Positions 21,790 through 34,079 of a stretch of 64,000 nucleotides of DNA are shown here, piece after piece (within the stretch, counting starts at the first letter, position 1; the number at the start of each line of letters is the position of its first letter). This DNA comes from Calamus simplicifolius (lineage: Eukaryota > Streptophyta > Magnoliopsida > Arecales > Arecaceae), in contig UESW01004558.1 of the NCBI GenBank assembly GCA_900491605.1, positions 84,801-148,800 on the forward strand, written 5' to 3'. The position numbers and the translations under genes were made by a program. The notes under the pieces were generated by a model. The model ran no database searches, was not told the origin of the DNA, and was given only the letters and a program-made list of their open reading frames with translations.

Positions 21790-23134
21790 TTTGCAATTCT
21801 TCTACAATTTTGCCATCCCTTCACTTTGAGTTCTAACAAATTCTTTTAATCTTCTATCAACAAATGCACATGCAGTCATAATCTTGTCCTGAAGCTCAGC
21901 ATTGCATTTGGAGTAAGTCTCTGATCTCCACCAATATCCTTAAGCTCTTCAAATATGTTCTTGAGATCATTCTTTAAGGATTCAGCAGAGGAACCAAGGG
22001 TAGATTCAATCTTCTAATGCGATCATCCAAAGAGTAAAGGGTTTCTTTAAATTCATAAATTGTTATCAAACTCTGTCTTCATTTCTTCTTTTGAGCAGCA
22101 AATAAACTTTTGAGTTGCTCTAACTGAATATCTGAAAATCCGACAGATGACATAGGTGGCGGTACAGGAACTGGAGCAGGAGCAGGAGGAGGGTGAAGAT
22201 CTGCTAGGCTCTGGTGAAGGATGCCTCGCTGATGGACCAACCTCAGATGGTGCAGAAGTCCTAATCAGTGGCTCTCTCATCCAGATGACCTTTCCTCTCC
22301 CATTGACCATTAACCTTCACAAAGCCCATCCGGTGCACAGTAGCCAAGCTATAGTAATCAGTGTGTCTAAGGTTCTTTGATGGCTCATTATCAGAAATCA
22401 CAATACCTTGACTTCTAAACCATAGTAAAATCATACCATAGGCAGTGAAGATCTCCTTTTGCCCCCAGCCTCAGCCATATAGAAAATCATCATCCCAGCA
22501 AGATTAATAGGCTGACCAGTCAGAACACTGTCCATAACCACAATGTCTCGCTCTGAGACATACTCAAATCGGCCAGTCTTAGGGAATAAGATCCTACTAC
22601 AGATGTTGTGAAGTAATCTAAGCTCCAAGGGCAACTGATTAGCCCTAACTTCTTCAAATTCAGACACTTCTCTTCCTAACATCCTTGATAATGCATCAGA
22701 CCTCTCACTATGAATGTCAGCTACTAATCCAGTGACAGGGATGCTCAGAAGATTTCCTAAACTTCTGAAAGGTAAGATGAACTCTCTTCCCTCTAACAAA
22801 CTGATAATCCCACCATCTCCCCTTGATAAATTGAAATAGAATTCCTTAACTAGGGCCGGATAAGTGGGAACATCCAAGAACATACCTTGTCCCAGCCAAG
22901 CTCTTTAATTTGTCTTCCAATAGAAAACCCTCGGCCTCAAAGAAATCAAAATCACTTTTCTACCCATAGTAATAACTCCCGCTAAAGTATCTACCTGAGG
23001 AGATGAGGGCCAGGATTATCGAAGGAGTTGAGAAGAATCATCGCTTGGAGATGGCTCACGGACGGGACGCCGAGCCGTACGCTTCCCGGTGGTTACGGGA
23101 GCTCCAAGACCGATCCTCTCCGCTTAGGTGCCAT
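21790..23134 (-). pseudogene. Element B ORF3
   Basis: The start codon at 23134 gives MAPKRRGSVLELP, then a stop after a frameshift; element A ORF3 also starts MAPK. The main block (22431-22883) reads VPTYPALVKEFYFNLSRG, PFRSLGNLLSIPVTGL and FEYVSERDIVVMDSVLTGQ. It continues in other frames with ILLWFRSQGI and VHRMGFVKVNGQWE, then a Ser/Pro-rich part (22130-22200). The blocks match ORF3 of element A in order and spacing. No envelope-like signal or membrane span is convincing. The function is unknown; the domain is the 'putative plant transposon protein' type. Confidence 0.7.
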
Positions 23135-23432
23135 AGAAATCCTTGGGAATGTTGATTTGAGGAATTTGGCTTGGGAGGTTTTGAGAGAGTTTGGAGAGAG
23201 TTTGGAAAGGGATTGGAAACGATAGAAATGACGAAGGTGTCGACTTGCCCTAATAAAGTCAATTTGGGCACCAGGTGTCGACTCCCGCAAAGTCGGGTGT
23301 CGACTCCAAGTCGCTAACACAGTTAGCGCTCGAACTGGAGTCGGCTCCACTTATACGGGTGTCGGCTCCAAGGTCAAGGACGAGAGCGACACAGAAAGGT
23401 GTCGACTCCTCAAATTGAGGTGTCGACTCCAC
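23135..23432 (-). promoter_or_regulatory. Candidate internal promoter of element B ORF3, with motif array
   Basis: Seven copies of GTGTCGACTCC or GAGTCGGCTCC lie between 23236 and 23430, the same motif as in the LTR. Between the array and the ORF3 start is about 100 bases of pyrimidine-rich leader (minus-strand CTCTCTCC words). No TATA box is evident. In element A the same place has motif, TATA and CT-rich leader. Confidence 0.45.
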
Positions 23433-23689
23433 TGACAGTTTCAGAGAAAAATAAATGAGTTTCAAACATCCGAAACTTGTCAAAATAAACTCAATAAATT
23501 TTGATAAAATCTTTGGAATATGAAGAATCAAATTGCTCAAATGACTAGATAAATTGTCCTTAAAATATGAAAGGAATCTCAAGAAATTAATAGAAATCTA
23601 GATAGTCATTCCTTAAGAGTTTCAAAATCATTCCAAAGGGTCACAAATCCCTAATTCACCTCTAAGATAACAAAATCTCTCTTCACTCA

Positions 23690-24530
23690 AAGGTTTTGTA
23701 AATATGTCAGCTAATTGTTCTTCAGTATTAACATAATCAAGAAATTTCATTATTAGCTACATGTTCTTATAAAGTGATATCTAATTTCAATGTGTTTGTT
23801 CTTGAATGTTGAATTGGATTTTTAGTTAAATTTATTGCACTTGTATTATCACATCTAATAGGAGTTTTATCAAGTGTTATGCCATAATCTTCAAGTTGTC
23901 GCTTAATCCAAAGGATTTGAGCACAGCAACTTCCAGCTGCAACATATTCTGCTTCAGCAGTTGATAATGCAACCGAATTTTGCTTTTTGCTAAACCAAGA
24001 GATTAAGTTACTTCCTAAGAATTGACATGCACCACTTGTACTTTTTCTATCTAGTTTACATCCAGCATAGTCAGAGTCAGAATATGCAATCAAGTTTAGT
24101 GTTGAGTCTCTAGAATACCATAATCCTACATTTTTAGTTCCACTTAGATATCTTAAGATTCTTTTCACAGCAATTAAGTGAGATTCTTTAGGTTCAGATT
24201 GAAATCTAGCACATAGACAAACAGCAAACATGATATCTGGTCTACTTGCAGTTAAGTAAAGTAGAGATCCGATCATACCTCTGTAGTATTTTTGATCTAC
24301 TTTCTTACCATCTTCATCTTTGTCTAATTTGCATGAAGGACTCATAGGTGTTCCAAGGGGTTTGATTGACTCCATTCCAAACTTCTTGAGAAGTTCCTTT
24401 GTGTATTTTGCTTGGTTAATGAAAATCCCTCTTTGCTTTGCTTGATTTGAAGTCCTAGGAAGAAGTTGAGTTCTCCCATCATGCTCATTTCGAATTCACC
24501 CTGCATTAACTTAGCAAATTCTTGACACAA
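23690..24530 (-). pseudogene. Element B pol: reverse transcriptase tail and RNase H
   Basis: A long open block (23767-24375) reads YRGMIGSLLYLTASRPDI, then the RNase H motifs AYSDSDYAGCKLDRKST, ALSTAEAEYVAAG and NPIQHSRT. The RNase H catalytic acidic residues are present. It is one of the better-kept domains in the window. The upstream block (24342-24530) gives ELNFFLGLQIKQ in another frame. Confidence 0.9.
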
Positions 24531-25480
24531 GAGATTGTTAGTAGCACCGAATACAATATCATCAACATATATTTGTACTACTAATAAATCTTGTCTTTTC
24601 TTTTCAAAAATAAGGTTTTGTCTACATTTTCTCTAGTGAAATCATTTTCAATCAGAAATTTGCTTAATCTATCATACCAAGCTCTAGGTGCTTGTTTTAA
24701 ACCATATAGTGCTTTGTGCAATTTAAAAACATGATTTGAAATTCATGATCTTCAAAACCAGGTGGTTGTTCAACAAAAACTTCTCATTTATAAAACCATT
24801 TAAAAATGCACTTTTAACATCCATTTGAAATAAATTGATATGCATATGACATGCAAATGCAAGTAGTAATCTAATTGCTTCTAATCTAGCTACAGGTGCA
24901 AAAGTTTCATCAAAATCAATTCCTTCTTCTTGATTATATCCTTTTGCAACTAATCTAGCTTTATTTCTAATTACTATGCCATTTTCATCTAATTTATTTC
25001 TAAATACCCATTTAGATCCTATGACTGAATGATCTTTAGGTCTATCAACTAAGGACCATACATTATTCCTAGTAAATTGATTTAATTCTTCTTGCATAGC
25101 TAACATCCAATTATCTTTTTCAGCTTCTTCAATGGTTTTAGGTTCAATTTGAGATACAAATGCAAGATGATTATTGATGTTTCTCATTGATGATCTAGTT
25201 CTTACTCCTTGAGATGGATCACCTATAATTAATTCTTTGGATGACCATAGGCATATCTCCAATCTCTAGGAAGATCTACATCATTATGATTTGTATCAAT
25301 AACATCAACACTAGGAGAATCATCATCTTTAGCTTCTTGTTCATGATCTGAAGATACATCTATATTTAATTTTTCAATGTCTCTTTCTAATATGTTTGTA
25401 TCTTCCTCATCATCAATCTTTTCTGAACTTGATGCTAAAGATTCATCAAAAACTACATGAATAGATTCTTCTACAATTAA
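24531..25480 (-). pseudogene. Element B pol: reverse transcriptase
   Basis: The block 24723-25262 reads LNQFTRNNVWSLVDRP, KWVFRNKLDENG, KGYNQEEGIDFDETFAPVAR and FQMDVKSAFLNGFI. The YVDD region lies at about 24545-24580 after frameshifts. Similar to element A but with different indels, so the two decayed separately. Confidence 0.85.
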
Positions 25481-26843
25481 GTTTTCTTGTTAAATACTCT
25501 ATAGGCTTTACTAGATGTTGAATATCCTAAGAATATGCCTTCATCAGATTTTGCATCAAATTTTCCTAGATTATCTTTACCATTATTATGAATGAAACAT
25601 TTACAACCAAATGCATGAAAATAACTATTTTGGTTTTCTATTGTTCCATAGTTCATAAGGAGTTTTCTTAAGGATTGGCCTAATTAAAGCTCTATTAAGA
25701 TGTAACATGCCGTGTTTATAGCTTCCGCCCAGAAGTACTTTGGTAGTTGCTTTCACATAGCATGGTACGGGCCATGTCTTCTAAGTTCTATTTTTTCTTT
25801 CTACAACTCCATTTTGTTGTGGTGTTCTAGGTGCAGAAAAATTATGATGAATGCCATTTTCAATGCAAAATTTTCAATAAATGATTTTCAAATTCAGTGC
25901 CATGATCACTTCTAAGAGACACTATGGTGTTGTTTTTCTCATTTGTGACCTTCTTGAAGAATTTCAAAAATATTGGAAAGGTCTCATCTTTATGAGCTAA
26001 AAATAATACCCAAGTGTATCTAGAATAATCATCTACAATCACAAGACCATATTTCTTTCCTCCTAGACTAGTGGTTCTAGTAGGTCCAAAAGATCCATGT
26101 GAAGTAGTTAAGTGGCCTAGAAGTGGAAACAATATTTTTAGTTTTGAAAGAGTTTCTAGTTTGTTTTCCAAATTGACATGCATCACAAATTTTGTTATTT
26201 TCAAAATCTAGTGTGGAAGTCCTTTTACTAAATCCATTCTGATTAATTTTGAAATTAGGTGTGTGCTTGCATGACCTAATCTACGATGCCATAACCATCC
26301 AATCTCATTCATATTAGCATTATTAGCAACTAAGCAATGATTACTAGTAGACAAATTGTCTAAATCAATCAAGTATACATTGCCATTTCTATTTCCAATA
26401 AATACAATGCTATTATCAATGGGATTAGAAACAGTGCAGATAGAAGCTTCAAATGATACTTTGAAACCTTTATCACACAATTGGCTAATACTAATTAGAT
26501 TATGCTTTAAACCATTAACATATAAGACATTTTCAATAAATGTGGAGGGAGTTATTTGAATTTTACCAAATCCCATGATCTGGCCTTTGCCATTGTCACC
26601 AAAGTAACAACTCCTCCTCTTTTTCTTTCAAGGGTGATGAATTGATCCTTGTCACCCGTCATGTGTCTTGAGCAGCCACTATCGAGATACCACTTTCGCT
26701 TTGATCTTTTGGCCGCAAGACACTCCTGCAAAAATGATCAAGTCTTATATTTAGGTACCCAAGCCTTCTTGGGTCCTTCATGGTTAGTAGCAATAAAGAT
26801 TGTTCCTTTTGGAACCCATATTTTTCTTTCCTTTACTACTTAA
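25481..26843 (-). pseudogene. Element B pol: protease, pre-integrase and integrase
   Basis: The protease motif region lies near 26650-26700 (complement reads YLDSGCSRHMTGD). The block 26208-26576 gives GLKHNLISISQLCDKG and WLWHRRLGHASTHLIS. The block 25860-26204 gives FGPTRTTSLGGKKYG, IVDDYSRYTWVLF and LRSDHGTEFEN. The remaining integrase part (25690-25860) has PQQNGVVE-like sequence. Frames change at least four times. Confidence 0.85.
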
Positions 26844-28355
26844 ATTCTTGTTAATTTTCTTAAAATTACATTCAAAGGCTTTGTGTCCCTTTTTGTTACA
26901 AAATGACATGAAACTTCATTTTTATCTTGTTCTTTTCTAAAGAAGTTTTTGACATACTTTTGTTTTATGTTAGGCCTATAACCTAATCCAGCCTTATCAA
27001 ATATAGCTCTTTGATTACTCAATAATAAATTAAGTTTTTCAGAACTATATGTAAATTTATCAACTATATTTTATATTTATCAACTTCCTTCTTTAATTAT
27101 CATTTTCATTGGAAATTGATCCTTTTTCTTTAATCAAACTTCATTTTCTGATTTCAATTTTTCAACTTCATGAGTAAGATTATCTTTTTTTTGACAAGAT
27201 TTAGATTATCATTTTTCAATGATTTGTTTTTCTTTTTCAAACCTTAAAATATCTTACTAACTTCATTAAATGCATCATATAATTCTTCAAAAGTAAAATC
27301 ATCATAAGGGTTTCAGTACTTACCTCATGTCGTTGTTTGCCATAAAGCAAATGTTGCAACTTCCTTTTGTTCCTCCTCGGAAGAGGATTCTTCGCTGTCG
27401 CTCCATGTTGCAACATAAGCCTTCTTCTTCTTCTTGTAGACTTTCTTCAATTGAGGACAGTCATATCTAAATGCCCGGTTTCTTGCACTCATAACTCTTT
27501 TTCTTTTTCTTTGTCCTTTCTTTCTCTTTTTCTCCTTCCATTTTTGTTCCAGATTTTTCTTGTGGAAGGGTCTCCTTCTTTGCATGAATTTTTGAATTTC
27601 TTTGCAAGGAGAGCTGTCTCATCATCATCATCACCATCACTGCAGCTTTCCTCATTTCTGCAGCCTTGAGGCTATAGTTTTCTTCTTCTTGACTTCCTCC
27701 TCTTGATGTTGCTTCATAGTTCAGCTCATGGGTCATTAAGGATCCAAGTAGCTCCTCCAAAGGTAAAACATTTAAGGTCCTTGGCTTCTTGGATTGCAGT
27801 CACCTTTGCTTCCCATGATCTTGGAAGTGACCTAAGAATTTTACGCACAAGTTCAGAATTAGTATAAGTCTTACCAAGACTTTTTCAAGCCATTTACAAT
27901 ATCAGTGAATCTAGTGTACATGCATGTATTGTTTCAGTTTGTTCCATGCTAAATATTCATATTTATGCACCAAAATATTAATTTTTGATTCTTTAACTTG
28001 ATTAGTACCCTCATGGGTAACTTCTAATCTATCCCAAATTTTTTTTGCGGAAATACATGTAGAAATTTGATTAAATTCATTTGCATTCAATGAACAATAT
28101 AAAACATTCATGGCTTTAGCATTGAGCTGAGCCATTTTCTATCATTTCATCCATTCCTTTCGGGCTTAGGAACACCATGTTGTCTACTCTAATTGTGGGT
28201 GTATGTGGTCCATTAACTATGATTCTCCATAAGTCATAATCAAGCTTGAATAAAAATTTTCATTCTAGCTTTCCAATAATATAATTAGTTCCATTAAACA
28301 AAGGAGGTCTATTAGTGGATTGACCTTCTAAATAAGATCCAGCTTGAGCTGCCAT
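26844..28355 (-). pseudogene. Element B gag
   Basis: The start at 28355 (MAAQAGSYLEGQSTNRPPL, then FNGTNY) parallels element A. ISAKKIWDRLEVTHEGTNQV lies at 27911-28135. A knuckle region and YVATWSDSEESSSEEEQKE lie at 27325-27760. The knuckle is damaged: only parts of the CCHC pattern are seen. A second knuckle region sits near 26870-26920. Confidence 0.8.
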
Positions 28356-28402
28356 TTGGATCTTTAGCTCTTGATCGTTAGATCAAATTCAAATGAGCAC
28401 TT

Positions 28403-28414
28403 GCTCTGATACCA
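28403..28414 (-). other. Element B primer binding site
   Basis: The complement of TGGTATCAGAGC lies two bases from the 5' LTR, so initiator Met tRNA is the likely primer. Only one copy is present, unlike element A. Confidence 0.85.
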
Positions 28415-28416
28415 AT

Positions 28417-30071
28417 TGTTGGCCCAGATGGCAACCCAAGAGGGGGGTGAATTGGGTTCTTAAAAATTTAACCTTTTAAAACGATTGGCTTTGGAATACA
28501 CAAGATTAAGTGCAGGATAATATTAACCACAAACAAAGAGATAGAGAGAGAGAGAGAATCAAAACACGGCAAACACAAGATTTTATAGTGGTTCGGTGTA
28601 TCCAACACCTACGTCCACTCCCAAGTACCACTTGGGTCCACACTATAATCTACTAGATTACAGTCGAGTTGTTTTACAAGCTCACAACTTAAAACTTGTT
28701 GTTTCCCATGGGATCACAACGAACCCAGCTGATTTTCCGGGCTCACCAGCACAAAACCCAAAACCCAAGCTAATCTAGCTTGACCCGAGGTATACTACTC
28801 CACTAATTCAATCCCCTGATTGAACTAGCAAAAACAAATGAGAATAGAGTTTACAATAACAAACAGCTCCTCAAATGAGCAAATATTCAATATAAATAAA
28901 CAAGGTTAGAAAAGCCTGTTTGAAGTAGAGTTGATTTGAGCTTTTCTTCTTTTCTTCTTTCCTCTTCTCCTTTGAGATGTTGAATCAGGCCTCAGCTCGG
29001 ATTCTTCACAAAGATTGCATATGAGAAGTTGGGAAACATAGGGCTTTTGGCTCTCTTTTTCTTCTTTTGGAAAATCCTCCGATTTTGAACTTGAATACCT
29101 TGGATTTCTCTTTGATTTAGCCATAGCTGTCTCGACACAATCAAATTGAACTCTACATCACGTAGCCACTAGCGAAAAATGCAAATTCGAGTTTCCATTT
29201 CCACCAGTGTCTACTATGTGGGTTCACCTCTAAAGATCTTCAAATGCGGGCTCAAGAGAGAGCAAAGCGAAAGCTTTCTGGAGTTGATGGATTTGAACTT
29301 TAACTCTTTCTCTTGATTTCTTGCTCAAGACTTCTCAGATTTTTTCAATTTGTTTTCTTTCTATTTTTCGTCTATCTTCATTTTTTCAAACGGACGGACT
29401 CCCCTTTTATAGATTCTCTTTAATCCATGATTAGGTAAAAAAACTAGCCATTATTTGTCCTTGGATTCCTTCTACACACAAGAAAAGTAGCCGTTAGAGA
29501 TTAGGTGAGAAAATGTTACCGTTGGAGGCCGTTCTGACACTTTGAAAATCCGTTCCTGACAGGTTGGAGTCAGCTCCAACTTTTCAGGTATCGGCTCCAA
29601 GTCGAGTATCCAAAAATAGAAAGTAAAAGTTCGTTGAGGAGTTGGCTCCGAAAAAAGCAAGTGTCAGCTCGTCGCATTCGGGAGTGGGCTTCGGAAAATT
29701 GTAAGTGTCGGCTCCAGAGTAGTCCAAAAACATACTTTTTGTTCTCGTATTGGAGTCGGCTCCAGAGACTGTAAGTGTCGGCTCCTGAAATCTAGGTGTC
29801 GGCTCTGAAACTCTGAGTGTCGACTCCTGACCGTGCCAAAAATTAGGAAAGTATCTGATCCACCATGGGGTTGGCTCCAGACCTTCTAGGTGTCGACTCC
29901 AGGCTCTGAATTTTGAAACATACTTCTGGCAATTGATTCAAAAACGTATTTTTTATCTTTTTGATTGATCAAATCTTTTTAAGCTCTGAAATACTTGTTA
30001 AATCTATTAGTAATAAAATGAATATACTCATATCTTTTTATTAATCATCAAAATCAATAATTGGGTCAACA
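28417..30071 (-). repeat. Element B 5' LTR
   Basis: The LTR is 1655 bp. It matches the 3' LTR except for substitutions and about 157 extra bases at about 29116-29272, which lack obvious terminal repeats. Because both LTRs are made from one template, the indel arose after integration. Confidence 0.95.
29565..29900. repeat. GTCGGCTCC dyad array in element B LTR (right copy)
   Basis: This is the same array as 20704-21050, with several arms mutated (for example GAGTTGGCTCC and GAGTGGGCTTC). Confidence 0.8.
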
Positions 30072-33000
30072 ATAACTTCAATGCCCTAGGTCAGAAAGCA
30101 AGTTGAATTCAAAATAGCCTACAAAGCTAGAAAATTAAATGTGTTGCCTATTAATAGGCTATATTTAGAAATCCAAGGAGCAGATGAAAACTTGTGCTAC
30201 TAAATAAATAATATCACTAACACTTAAGGCATGCTTCTAATAGATATGGTATACTTTGGCATGCTATTATAGACTTGATGAACAAATGGCTAATCACAAA
30301 TATTATGACTAGACTATTAGTATCTAGAAAAATTTGTTGCCAAGTCATAGAATCTATGGATTGAAAGGTCGGTATAACCACCTAGAGTATATTCAATACC
30401 ATCTAGAGTTAGAACATGATTATGCAAATGATGGAAAAATAACTCCAATTTGCCATTTAAATAAAATAAGGCATTTTCTCATTATTATTGGCATATTAAG
30501 AATATTCTTACTTATGTGCACATTAGTCTACATCTAACACATACTTATGCCACCTATCACTTTAGTATAAGTATCAACATCTTATAAATAAGAGCTTTAA
30601 TAATGCTAAATTAACTGCTATTCCTCAAAGGGTTGTGCTTATATGCTAACCATCTTTCTAGCTACTATAAGCTATGACATTTAATGCACTTGCACAACCC
30701 AAGATCACCGTGGAAGGTGCACTAGGTTATATGCCACCACCCTTAATTAAATTCTATTCCGATTTCAATTGCTACAGCCATACAACTAAAGGTTACGCTT
30801 GTAAGTGCTCTAAGATACTCTCCTCTATAACCTATAAACGTAATTCATATTTAGTTGTAAAATAAAATACTACAAATGCAACAAAAGTTGCTATTGTTGG
30901 CTCATCCAATTGTTTTAGCTAGTGCTCCTCTTCTTGTAAAGCTAGTATCACCAAGCTAGTACTTCAAAGAGAATGTGTGTACTTGTAGTTCCCTTAGAGA
31001 AAACGATAGATTAGAAAAGCGTAGAGTTTTACTCTTAAGTAAATTCTAGTAGCATTAATCCCAACCTAACTATAATGAAATAAAATATATGACAAGGTTG
31101 GTTAGAACTTCTAAGCTAGTACATGCAATGTAAGAAAACCCTACTGAGGTTATGGAGAAAGAAGAGGAAAAAGAGAGGTAGAAAATTGAAGAAGAAAAAC
31201 ATGAATTGGAAAGACCGAGAAATATAAAGTTAGAATTTGAATTATTCATTTTTAAGGCAAAAAAAAAAGTTTAGAACCATGAAAAAGAGAGAAAATGAAA
31301 AAAAAATAAGTGAAGAAAAGAGAATGAGAGAAGATGAGAAAAAAAAGAAGGAAAAAGACAAAATGTATAAGAGAATAAACTATTTAAAATTTTGAGCCAA
31401 CAACACCAAAATGTCTTATGGAAACAAAAGAGTTAAGCCCTTACAACATCATAGCCCAATTAAAGAAAATGAATATTAATATTGCCATGTGGGATCTACT
31501 TCTAGCTTGTATAAGGAAAACTTAAAAGATGCATTATAAATACTAAATATAGCTACAACATGGTTGGAAGACATTAAACAATCATTAGCGCTTAATCATG
31601 ACTTCTAAAGAAATCATTTACGTCAATTATAACATACCACTACAAACAAATGCTTTCTTTAAATGTTATTGTATAATGTATCCCTTCTATATTAATATGA
31701 TTTGTCTAAATATTTATGCTCTAAAAAATATTTTGAAGCTTAGCTTGAACCCAATAATCTAAGGAGAACATGTTGAGATATTTCTGGTCCTGACAATATT
31801 AGATAAGAAGTTATCAACGAATTTAACTTGGAGACAGATCAGTTCTATAAATTCATTAGCACCTTCTAATTTCTCGATATTTGTTCAAGAACTCTTTAAT
31901 TGAAAAGGTTATGGATGCATGATGCAAAGGTAATCCCTTCCATATTAAATTAGTGAATAAAATTTAAACATAATGAAAAACTGGTTGTTTTAGTTTGTAC
32001 TCCTAAAATCGATCATATTAGTAATGTAGCTATTGCCAACAATTATAAACCTCTCCTTGAACTTGAAACTAATATACTTTATCATAGTGTTCAATTTGAC
32101 AACCTAATCCTCCATCTCTTGATAATATTTTAATCAATGACAAACTCAATGTTAAGTTTATGCCTTCTAGGTCTTCTATTAAACATGTTGATTTTAACAA
32201 GTTCCATAATTGTAAGCATAGGCTGATTGAAGAAGTGCAAATTAGGGAGGTATCATTATCTCTTCATGTTAAATAAACTTAAAGGTTAATTCTACTTGGC
32301 TTCCCTCAATTATAGAGTGTTTGCGCATTCTTTTCTAAATTAAAAAATTTGCAATCAATCCCCCAATTTCAATTAAATTTGCAATTGGTTCATGCCATTT
32401 AAATTAAACATTAAAAGAAATGAAAAGTGGTCACATGACTATCATGTAAGCACTAAACATGTTATATTTTTATAATAAATAATGTAGTAAAGAGCAATAA
32501 CATCCATCCTTTAAAGAAAATGATTTTGATCAAGGGTACAATTATTTTTTCCTTTTCTAAGCATGATAGATGATGTTTGTAGTGGTCATGTGACAGTCAC
32601 ATGTCTCCTTCTCCATTATTTTTGACCCCAGATTCAAAAGGCAAGGGCTAATTGTAGCTAAAATTAAATTGAAACCGATTGTAAATTTTAATAGTTTAAA
32701 AAGAAATGTGCAAATACTCCATAATTAAGGAGGTTAAGTAGAATTAATCCTAAACTTAACAAAGAATTTGAGATGAAATCGTTAACCAATAAAGTGTGAA
32801 TGAAGATGGAAAACCCTTCATCTATAGTTAAAAGGTTAATCCTGAAAAGATGATTATGAGTCATTATTAGAATTAGAAATATGAACAAGGATGGGGCCTT
32901 CATGTTAAAGGATAGGGTATCATAGATCCAATTATTCCTAAATGTTTCATTGATAATATGGTTTAGTATGTTATCCATTGAAAGAAAAGAAGTATAGGAT

Positions 33001-33299
33001 TGTGAATAATGAAGCAGGCCAAGACACATGATTGGCTAGTTCTTTATGCACTATAGGCTTCTTGCAACATAAAATGTAAATATGGGTATGCAATTTAATA
33101 TAATGCAACTAAAGAAGATATTAATGTTTTAGATAATCTTCCTTTTGTAACTATTTATTTATTCTAAAAGCAATTGCTTAAGAAGTTAGAGGTCTTTCTT
33201 TATTTCTTTAGATAAATTGAATCTTGCTGGAGCTATAGAAATCTATGACATTTTCAATGGAAACCCATACGTTCCTTAATACTAATTAGGTATTTGTAT
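30072..33299 (+). pseudogene. Decayed retroelement relic inside duplication copy 1
   Basis: The sequence continues the gag-like relic of 19205-19630 with short open pieces such as HNPRSPWKVH in broken frames, a Lys/Glu-rich stretch at 31150-31375 and CTPKIDHISNVAIANNYK near 32008. Stops are frequent. No protease, reverse transcriptase or integrase motif is recognised. The same sequence is at 35723-38951 in copy 2. Assignment to Ty3-type is weak here. Confidence 0.35.
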
Positions 33300-33391
33300 C
33301 AAGGTTGTCAATTTCGTTTCGGATTATGTTTTGGTTTAGCTTATGAAACAAAATATTTCGGTATCGGATCGTTTCGGTGCTTCGTTTCGGA

Positions 33392-33423
<32 letters not shown>

Positions 33424-33673
33424 AAATTCATATTCTTTATAAATAATAATAACAACATAAAAATAAAGAGTTTAAGTTTTTAAGAATTTGAAATATATAT
33501 ATATATAATAAAAAATTTATTCATAATTCATATTCTTCATAATAATAATAACAATATAAAATAAAGAGTTTGAGTTTTAAGAGATGCGATCGTGGGGATA
33601 GGGTAACTAATTTTTTTTGTTATTATATATATATTTTTTAAAATGGGGATAGGGTAACTATGATATTTTTTTG

Positions 33674-33709
<36 letters not shown>

Positions 33710-33940
33710 AATAGTTCTGAAAGGTTTAATAATTCATAAATTGGTCTCCAAAACATATTTTACCGAAACGGCCGAAACGGCCGAAACGGCTGAAAACGGC
33801 CGAAAATGGCCAAAATATACCGAAACGCACCGAAACGGCCGAAAAATCTTCCGAAACGCAGAACTTATCTTTTCGGATAAGCTACCGAAACGAAACGTCT
33901 CGACCGAAACGACCGAAATGAAACGAAATTAACAACTTTG
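33300..33940. mobile_element. hAT-type MITE with intact target duplication
   Basis: Inverted repeats of about 21 bp: left CAAGGTTGTCAATTTCG, right (complement) CAAAGTTGTTAATTTCG. An 8-bp duplication ATTTGTAT flanks it (33292-33299, 33941-33948), the hAT signature. Copy 2 of the tandem duplication has a single ATTTGTAT at 38952-38959, the empty site. Inside are many GAAACG and CCGAAACGG words in opposite orientation at the two ends, and AT microsatellites at about 33393-33416 and 33675-33706. No coding capacity. Confidence 0.93.
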
Positions 33941-34079
33941 ATTTGTATTGATAACAATGTTGTATGGCTTAGATTATTCATGATATTTTGACACTAGATA
34001 AGCACCCTATATAGAGTATTTGGTTGCTATTAGCATGGTATGATGCACATGCCTTGAAATAGCATGAAATGATTTCTTG

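Larger units (their letters stand above)
19737..30071 (-). mobile_element. Element B: second SIRE-type copia retrotransposon
   Basis: Its LTRs are 19737-21203 and 28417-30071, both TGTTGG...TCAACA. A perfect 5-bp target duplication ATAAC flanks it (19732-19736 and 30072-30076). The empty site survives in duplication copy 2 (35718-35722). The same gene order as element A (gag, protease-integrase, RT-RNase H, ORF3) reads on the minus strand. LTRs are very similar apart from one indel of about 157 bp. Coding frames are broken in many places, mostly by single-base indels. Confidence 0.95.

Noticed and set aside
30674..30865. Open frame MTFNALAQPKITVEG..., also in copy 2
   Set aside because: It is conserved only because of the tandem duplication; flanks are full of stops and no family is recognised.
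33741..33932. Open frame with ETAETAE-like repeats
   Set aside because: It is a read-through of the CCGAAACGG repeats inside the MITE.
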